The notes below the pieces were generated by a model. That model did no database searches and was not told where the DNA came from. It worked only from the letters and a program-made list of their open reading frames with translations. Both the position numbers and the translations under genes were made by a program. From Dactylorhiza incarnata (taxonomy: Eukaryota > Streptophyta > Magnoliopsida > Asparagales > Orchidaceae), in NCBI GenBank assembly GCA_033032865.1, contig JAWHQI010000079.1:5584501-5648500 (forward strand): a stretch of 64,000 nucleotides of DNA, in the 5' to 3' direction. Shown here piece by piece: positions 58,134-64,000 of this stretch; position 1 is the stretch's first letter; each line of letters opens with the position of its first letter.

Positions 58134-58680
58134 TCACTTCTCCTCCCTCTTCGAGCCTTGTCGGATCCCCCATCTCCCGATCCCACTCTTTTGCCTTGGC
58201 CATCCAGGAGATGGTGTCACAGCAGTCACATAGCACTGCTGGGCCACCTTCGGATCTCCCCTTATCCGGACTTGGACTCCTCCTGTATTGAACTTAAGAC
58301 ACTGATGGAAGGTGGAGGGGATGCAGCGGAACGCACTGATGAGCAGACGCCCGAAGATGGCGATGTAGCTGCTGAGGGCATCCACTATGACAAAGCGGCA
58401 ATTCCTGGACTACCCTCCCAGGACTACATGAACTCCCACTCCCACCTCTACCTCCTCCCTGTCCCCAGAGAATCCAAACAACGGGCCATCGAAGGCCAAC
58501 ACCCTTCGTGTCTCCACCCGCATCTCATCAAACGCCTTCTTGAATATGACGTTGACTGAGCTCCCGTTATCCACAAGGATCCGGGAACGGTGAAGTTCTC
58601 GATTGTTTTCTGAATGATCAGTGCATTGCAGAATGGGTCTTCATGACCTGGCATGTCCTTCTGAGTGAATGAGATCTTCT
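58134..58680 (-). pseudogene. pro: Tat protease region, frameshifted
   Basis: ISFTQKDMPGHEDPFCNALII is readable. A single-base shift follows near 58585, after which VDNGSS, the protease active-site phrase of Tat elements, is found in the next frame. The following part (FHQCLKFNTGGVQVRIRGD) is again typical. Between here and RT (57885-58133) lies a Glu-rich linker. Confidence 0.7.
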
Positions 58681-60275
58681 CTACTGGGATGGGGATATGG
58701 ACGTCGAAGCCACGCTATGATGGTAGATAGTTTGGAGGCTGGCCTTCCAGGTCGCCTCAATCCCAACACCCCTATGGATTACCCCGATCCATCCTCGGGT
58801 CCCCACATCGACCCGGTCTTCACACCTTTCACCCTCCTCGTCCTGAGATAGGACCTCCTCAATCCTCACCGACCACTGCTCTCGCGGTGCCGGCGCTTTG
58901 GCATCCTTCATCTCCAGGAACTCGGGGCAGGTGGCCGTTGCGTGACCTTCCTCCCCGTGGAAGTCACAATAGGGCAACGCCGCCCCCCTCCTCTCTGCCT
59001 CTGCTGCCCTATTACTCCTCCTAGGACCGGCTCCTCTGGCTCCTGCTCCTCTACCCCTTCCTGGTCTCTCTCGACCAACTGACATTGCTTGCTGAGGTGG
59101 GTGGGGATGAGGAGGCCTCGGGCCCTGCCTCCACCCTAGCTGGTGGGGTCTTCCCTGGACCCTTGGAAGTTGCCCCCTACCTGGTGGAAACCCCTTCCCG
59201 GGCCTTGCCTCCCCACTTCTGGGGCTCTTGCCTCTTCTCTTCTCCTTGGTTCCGGATGCTTGACATCCGGCTCGCTCAGCCGTGCCAACCTCTTCGTGAA
59301 CTCGGGGTTTGCTGCCTCCCCCTCTATCTCCTCTACCGCTCTCTCCATCAGCTCCTCAAAAGACAAAGGATCCCTCCTCTTGAGGTCCATCTTGAAGAAC
59401 CCCTCTCGCAGCCCCACTATGAAGGCGAGCTGGAGAGTGTACCCTAGCACCTCCTGGATGTGGAGGACCTCCTCCTGGAATCGATCCACATAATGAGCTA
59501 GCGACTCCCCCTGCCTCTGCTTGATGTTGAAGAGGGCCTCGGGGTCCTTCTTCCCCTTTTTCGAGGTTGAGAAGCGCAGCAGGAAGCCGTGACGCAAATC
59601 CTCGAAATCATATATCGACCCGGAAGGTAACTGGTGGAACCAGTCCCTCGCTTTCTCCTTTAGGGTAGTGGCGAAGAGTCGACACTTGAAAGCATCCGAC
59701 ATAGGTCTGATAGAGACCATGCCTTAGAACCGCTGCAGGTGCTGAGTGGGATCATCCTTACCGGTATACAACGTCATGGCCGGCTCGTTGAACCCCTCGG
59801 GGAGAGGTGCCAAGAGCACCAACTCGCAGAAAGGACTCCCCCCCTTCACACTCATGACCTGCTCCACTCGCCCCTCGAGCTCCCCTGGCGAACCGGCTCC
59901 TCCCGGTCTTGCACTCGCCGAGGGACCACTCGCTGTGATCCCACTGGCCGGGATCCCTCCCCCCGGGACGGCGCACGCCTGAACCCCGCCCGCACTCGCC
60001 GGGCTGGGGAAGAGCTCCTGCCCCGCTAGATCTTGCTTCAGAATCTGGGACACCGCCTCCTTCCCTGGCCTCTGCCCCGGGACGTGCTTGCCTACTCCAG
60101 CTGGAGGGGCCACTTGGGGCGCAGGGGTTGCGAGCCCCCCAAGGGCCGTGGTGAGGTCACACTAGAAGGCCCCGAGCAGATCCCTCCTGAGGTCATCCAG
60201 TATCTGCAGCGTTGCTGATGCGCCGGGTGGTGGCGAACCGCCGAAGTTCGCCTCCCGCTCGTCATCTCCCGCCAT
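58681..60275 (-). pseudogene. gag: Tat gag
   Basis: The ATG at 60275 follows the PBS by only about 45 nt. TAG at 60162-60164 and TAA at 59724-59726 break an otherwise consistent frame to 59136, and the next part follows after another stop. The gag core is visible (MSDAFKCRLFATTLKEKARDW, GFLLRFSTSKKGKKD, SLAHYVDRFQEEV, the usual retrotransposon gag domain). An Arg/Gly-rich region follows, then the knuckle YCDFHGEEGHATATC, a CX2HX4HX4C form seen in Tat/Ogre gag in place of CX2CX4HX4C. Confidence 0.82.
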
Positions 60276-60318
60276 GTCTCTTCCTTAGATCTTTCATGAA
60301 CTAACTGCACTCCACGCT

Positions 60319-60328
60319 CACCGCGCCA
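60319..60328 (-). other. Tat primer-binding site (start)
   Basis: It reads TGGCGCGGTG on the minus strand, four bases inside the 5' LTR. Only the first six bases equal the common TGGCGC start; the tRNA is not identified. Confidence 0.55.
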
Positions 60329-60332
60329 AAAA

Positions 60333-61022
60333 TGTTGAAACTAGAACTTGGCTTCTTTGTGGAGCTCGGGCCCTCAAGGATGAGGGGCAGCTACCACTTA
60401 CTGATTCCTTGGAAGGAACTGAGCGGAGACTCGGAACTAAACACAGACACTTGGTCGCAGCTAAGAGGTCCCACCATACACCCGGAAGATCTTTGAGCGC
60501 TTCCCCTCCCAAGCCAAAGCTGAGACTGGGCACCTTGGAGAGCCTGAGAGCTAAGCCAAGATAACCTGGGGAGGAAGAAGCTCTGAATCCTGAGATTGGA
60601 GTACTCTCCTAAGGTGCCCTTCAAGGTCTATTTATTGTTTTTCAAGTCTGGTCTGCTAGTAGCAGAATTCCGCCTTACACTTTTGCTACACGCAGCCCAA
60701 AATGGTCTGCCAACAGCCAAACTCCACTGTTTGGTGGTGCTAACTGCAGACCACTAGGGGTTTTTAGGTAAAAATGATCTTGAACCCTTCCTGGGCGAGC
60801 CGCCCACGAGGGCCTCTCTTATGAACCGAGAGGCTCGGCTCGCTCGGCTCCTGCGAGTAACCGACGAGGGCCTGGCCCGCTCGCCCTCCCGCGAGCGACC
60901 GGCGAGAGCCCGGCTCACCCAGCACCCTGGCTCGCTCGCCTACTTACTCCTTTCCTCTTCATCTCTCCTCCCCTCCTGGTTCCTTTTATCTCTCACCCCC
61001 TGGCAAACACCGGGGTTGTACA
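60333..61022 (-). repeat. Tat 5' LTR
   Basis: This is a 690-bp complete LTR (TGTACAACC...TTTCAACA on the minus strand). It shows where the other LTR was interrupted (gcagaccactagggg, near 60740) and truncated. It is rich in gctcgc hexamers. Confidence 0.87.
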
Positions 61023-61369
61023 GGGCCAACCGCTCGCAGGACTATCCTAGTCATTTCCTTATATCTCGAGCCTACCGCTCGAAGGACTACCCTAGTCCTT
61101 CCTTATAACTCGAGCCTACTGCTCGCAGGACTATCCTAGTCCTTTCCATATAACTCGAGTTTACTGCTCGCAGGACTATCCTAGTCCTTCCTTATATCTC
61201 GAGCCTACCGCTCGCAGGACTATCCTAGTCCTTCCTTATATCTCGAGCCTACCTCTCGCAGGACTATCCTACTCCTTTCCTTATAACTTGAGCCTACCGC
61301 TCGCAGGACTATCCTAGTCCTTTCCTTATAACTCGAGCCAACCGCTCGCAGGACTGTCCTAGTTCTTAT
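61023..61369. repeat. Minisatellite of 44-45 bp, about 8 copies
   Basis: Units begin [ct]gctcgcaggactatcc at 61031, 61076, 61120, 61165, 61209, 61253, 61298 and 61343, alternating 44 and 45 bp, and end ...tatctcgagcctac. The left edge abuts the Tat LTR and the right edge is cut inside a unit (after cttat) by the next Copia element, so both inserted in or beside the array. Confidence 0.92.
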
Positions 61370-61520
61370 TGTTTGGATCATTGCCCACAATGTCTTAGAT
61401 TTGGAGAAGTCCATTCATAAGTCAAAGATATATCTCAGAATGTATTTGATATACTCTCTAGAATCAATGTGCAGGAGATCAGGTCAGGCAAAAAGTTCAT
61501 GGAATTCATTCAAGTTCACA

Positions 61521-61923
61521 AGCGTCGAGACATCATACATTGCTCGACGCCTGTGACCCAGAAGCGTTGACTCATGTCTACTACTCAAATAGACAAGGTC
61601 GCCGCTGAAGTTCTGAGATCAATTTTGGAAGCGTCGAGCCAAGTTGTGTCGCTCGACGCCTTGGAAAGAGAAGTGTCGACTTAACTTCAGTCAGCTCAGC
61701 GCCAACCAGAAGTGTCGAGATATGAAGGCTTAGTTAAGAAGCGTCGAGCCCTTGGATGTTGCTCAACTTCTTCAGATAAAAAGCGTCGACTAAGTGATGT
61801 TTGCTCAATGCCTGAGAAGGAGGAGTCGAGAGCTTCAGTCTAAGGAGTATGCGTCGAGCGTCTAAATATTGCTCGATGCCTAACTGGAAAAGCGTCGACA
61901 AAGATGTTAAGCGCTCAACGCCT
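61521..61923 (+). repeat. Alternating GCGTCGA / GCTCGACGCC array
   Basis: About ten aGCGTCGA-type copies alternate with GCTCGACGCC-type copies 25-40 bp away, i.e. facing pairs. Decayed forms gctcaacgcc, gctcaatgcc and agtgtcga are frequent. The core TCGA(C/G) recalls the motif of the other Copia LTRs here, but the flanks differ. Confidence 0.8.
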
Positions 61924-62052
61924 CTTCTACAAATACTCTGAACTGAGGAATATCTTCCACAACTAGCTGAGCTTTTGTTTTCATTAAAGACCGTTGAAGA
62001 CGTAACGTCATGCTGACGTGGAGAAGCGTAACAGACATTGCAGATGGCGGGC

Positions 62053-62060
62053 TATAAATA
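62053..62060 (+). promoter_or_regulatory. TATA box of the third Copia element
   Basis: tataaata in gggctataaatagaagg lies about 130 bp after the CpG motif array. Confidence 0.6.
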
Positions 62061-62945
62061 GAAGGCATGACCTATGGGTTGTGCAGTTAATCCAAGTTAT
62101 GAAGTGAAGAAAAGTGAAGTTAGAAAAGTTTTCCTATCTTCTCAAAATCAATTATCGTCTCCATCATTTTGAGAGAAAGTTTGAGATAGAATCTGGAGAA
62201 GTTGTCTTCCCTTTCAGAACCATTCTAAATTGAAGATCTCATTCAGCAATCTTGTGCTGATACCTCTCTCTGAAAGAAGAAGATCAAGAAGGAAGAATCT
62301 GTCTTCCCAGGAAGAAGAACAGTCATCACAGCCTGTCGAATCAAGAAGATCATTTGTTGCTGCTGTTCTACTGAAAATTTCTGTCTGATCATTCAGATAG
62401 ATCAAGAAGGCTCAACAATCTCGTATCTGAGTCTAAGTATTTGTAATCCCCTTTATAAATTTCTGTAGGATCTGAGTTGTCAGATCTGAGTGTAGGATCT
62501 GTCAAGGATCCGAGTTGTAGGATCAGGTGTGATCTGAGTTGTAAGATTCAGGGGTGAATCTGAGCTGTAGGCCTAGTTATAAAGGCTGAGGTAGGATCTG
62601 TTTGATCTGAGTTAGTAAGATCTGTGGATCTGAGACTGTAAGATCAGTTGTGATCTGAGCTTTAAGACCTGTTTGTGGTCTGAGATCTGGAGGAGTTATA
62701 ACCTCTATCTAGCACACTGCTAGAAGGGGAGAAGGGGGAAAGTGGATTACCCAAGATACGGGGAACCACTATAAAAATTCTGTGTGTTCTTTTCTGTGTA
62801 TATCTTTATTTCTTGAAAGCTCTGATCAGTTTTATCTCGATTATAGTCAAGAATCGTAATAGTTTTTAAATAACCTATTCACCCCCCCCCCCCCCCCCCC
62901 CCCCCCCTCTAGGTGATTAGATACCCTTAATTAAAGTCTCTCAAG

Positions 62946-62957
62946 TGGTATCAGAGG
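62946..62957 (+). other. Primer-binding site of the third Copia element
   Basis: tggtatcagagg, tRNA-Met type, lies two bases after the LTR end. Confidence 0.88.
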
Positions 62958-63023
62958 AAGGTTGTTCAAGAAAAGGTTTAACAGCCTGAAAAAGATCCTC
63001 CTAAGGGTAGATTTCTAAAGTCA

Positions 63024-64000
63024 TGATGGCTAATACATAAGGAAGCAAAGAATTCACATCTATGAAGCTTCCCATCTGCAGAAAAGAAAACTTTGGTATT
63101 TGGAAAGAAAGAGTCAGACTTTTCATGGAAGCATCTGATCCTAGGATTTACATAACAGTTCTAGAGGGACCTTTTGTTCCTATGAAAGTTTCACTTACAG
63201 ATGGAAATATTAAGACTCCTAAAACTTATTCAGAGATGACCAAAGATGAAGTGATCCTGGCCTCTATGGACAAGAGAGCTCAGAACATCATTGTTAGTGC
63301 TATTGAAGATTCAACCTTCCAGAATTTAGTCCATTGCAAAACTGCAAAAGAAATGTGGGAATCTCTTATTGTCTATATGGAAGGGACTGAAGAAGTCAGA
63401 GATGACAGGAAGTCACTTCTAAATCAGCAATATGAAGCCTTCAGACAAGATAAGAAAGACTCAATAGCAATATGCTATGAAAAATTCTTCAAGATTGTAA
63501 ATGGCCTAAAGACTTATAGAAGAACTTTCTCAGATTATGAGCTGAATGATAAGTTCTTAAGATCACTGAACAAAGAATGGGATATCAAGATCTGTGCAAT
63601 CAGAGAAATGGGAAATATGGGAAACATTCAGCCACAAAATTTATATGGGAAACTATTGTCTCATGAACTTCATCTGAATACCAGAAAAGCTGAGGAAGGA
63701 CACAGCAGGGAAAATCCTATTGCTTTGAAAGCAGAAAGCTCAAAGAAAAGCAAAGAAAGAATGGTATTATCTCCCAGGATTCCATCTGAATCAGAAGAAT
63801 CAGAAACCAGTAATTCTGATTCTGAAATATCAGATGGTGAATTGGCACTCTTTACCAAACAACTAAAAAGAATGTTGAGGAGAAAACAACACTGGAAAAC
63901 TAGACCCTCTTAGTTATCCAAATCTAAGAAGCATTCAAATTTGTTAGAGGGATTCAAACAAGACTCCAAGAAGGACAGGTACAATTCTAAACACAATAAA
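63024..64000 (+). pseudogene. gag: Copia gag (third element), partial, with stops
   Basis: The likely start ATG at 63024 is followed by TAA at about 63039 (a CAA-to-TAA change is likely). The frame then runs from the ATG at 63062 to TAG 63911-63913 (283 codons) and on past it to the window end. The Copia gag domain is clear (ENFGIWKERVRLFM, CKTAKEMWESLI, NQQYEAFRQ, YELNDKFLRSLNKEW). A Ser/Glu-rich stretch (SESEESETSNSDSE) precedes the expected zinc knuckle, which is not reached. Confidence 0.8.

Larger units (their letters stand above)
20008..61022 (-). mobile_element. Tat-lineage Ty3/gypsy element, host of three later nested insertions
   Basis: Read on the minus strand: 5' LTR 61022-60333, PBS, gag, protease, RT, RNase H, a second RNase H, integrase, a 94-bp satellite, an antisense gene region, PPT, and a 3' LTR split into 49044-48774 and 20270-20008. 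The second RNase H domain and the CX2HX4HX4C knuckle mark the Tat lineage. The 3' LTR lost about 160 bp at its distal end, and its junction at about 20008 is the limit of similarity to the other LTR. Without insertions the element would be about 12.5 kb. Gag and pol carry several breaks. Confidence 0.85.
61370..62943 (+). repeat. 5' LTR of the third Copia element
   Basis: The LTR starts tgtttggatc and ends gtctctca. It contains the GCGTCGAG/GCTCGACGCC array (61521-61923), a TATA box (62053), a region with many gatctgag phrases (62460-62690) and a 26-base C run (62882-62907) before ctctagg. Confidence 0.87.
61370..64000 (+). mobile_element. Third Copia element (Sirevirus-like), 5' part only
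   Basis: It consists of LTR 61370-62943, a PBS and a gag start; the window ends within gag. The bases just before the LTR (cttat, 61365-61369) are the expected left duplication, with its partner outside the window. Confidence 0.85.

Overview
This window is repeat DNA from a flowering plant, and I see no host gene in it. Plant origin rests on the retroelement lineages: Tekay chromovirus, Athila, Tat with a second RNase H domain, and Sirevirus-type Copia, with tRNA-Met or TGGCGC-type primer sites. No rRNA, tRNA or CRISPR sequence was recognised. I cannot name the species.

Layout. (1) 1-911 is the end of a gypsy-type LTR, inserted into a Tekay body. (2) 912-19866 is a Tekay head-to-tail array, internal A (912-4549), LTR (4550-9770), internal B (9771-14654), LTR (14655-19866). 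Its LTRs are very long, about 5.2 kb. (3) 20008-61022 is a minus-strand Tat element that received three later insertions, one inside another. A gag-only, Sirevirus-like Copia element (20271-48768) sits in the Tat LTR. A full Sirevirus (20929-41060) sits in the 5' LTR of that element. A minus-strand Athila (21941-31724) sits in the 5' LTR of the Sirevirus. The duplications cagac, tatgc and tgtac flank the three insertions, and the interrupted LTRs read continuously once each insert is removed. (4) 61023-61369 is a 44-45 bp minisatellite. (5) 61370-64000 is the start of a third Copia element, cut by the window edge.

How it works together. Every gag-pol set carries at least one stop or frameshift, so these are mostly relics. 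The Athila is best preserved, with two TAG codons in an otherwise open gag-pol frame of about 1590 codons and LTRs that differ at about 16 sites by eye. The Tat element carries an antisense, intron-containing gene region between pol and its 3' LTR, plus a 94-bp satellite array.

Most notable: (a) nearly every LTR family holds an array of a short CpG-containing motif, often palindromic and usually upstream of a TATA box. GTTCGACGAA and its reverse TTCGTCGAAC recur in Tekay, Sirevirus and the gag-only element, and even inside the Sirevirus gag coding sequence. (b) Both Tekay copies carry an 85-bp GT...AG segment between gag and protease whose removal joins the two frames. (c) The Tekay LTR holds four adjacent stem-loops in which the differences seen between the two LTR copies fall in loops. 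All counts and comparisons were made by eye.
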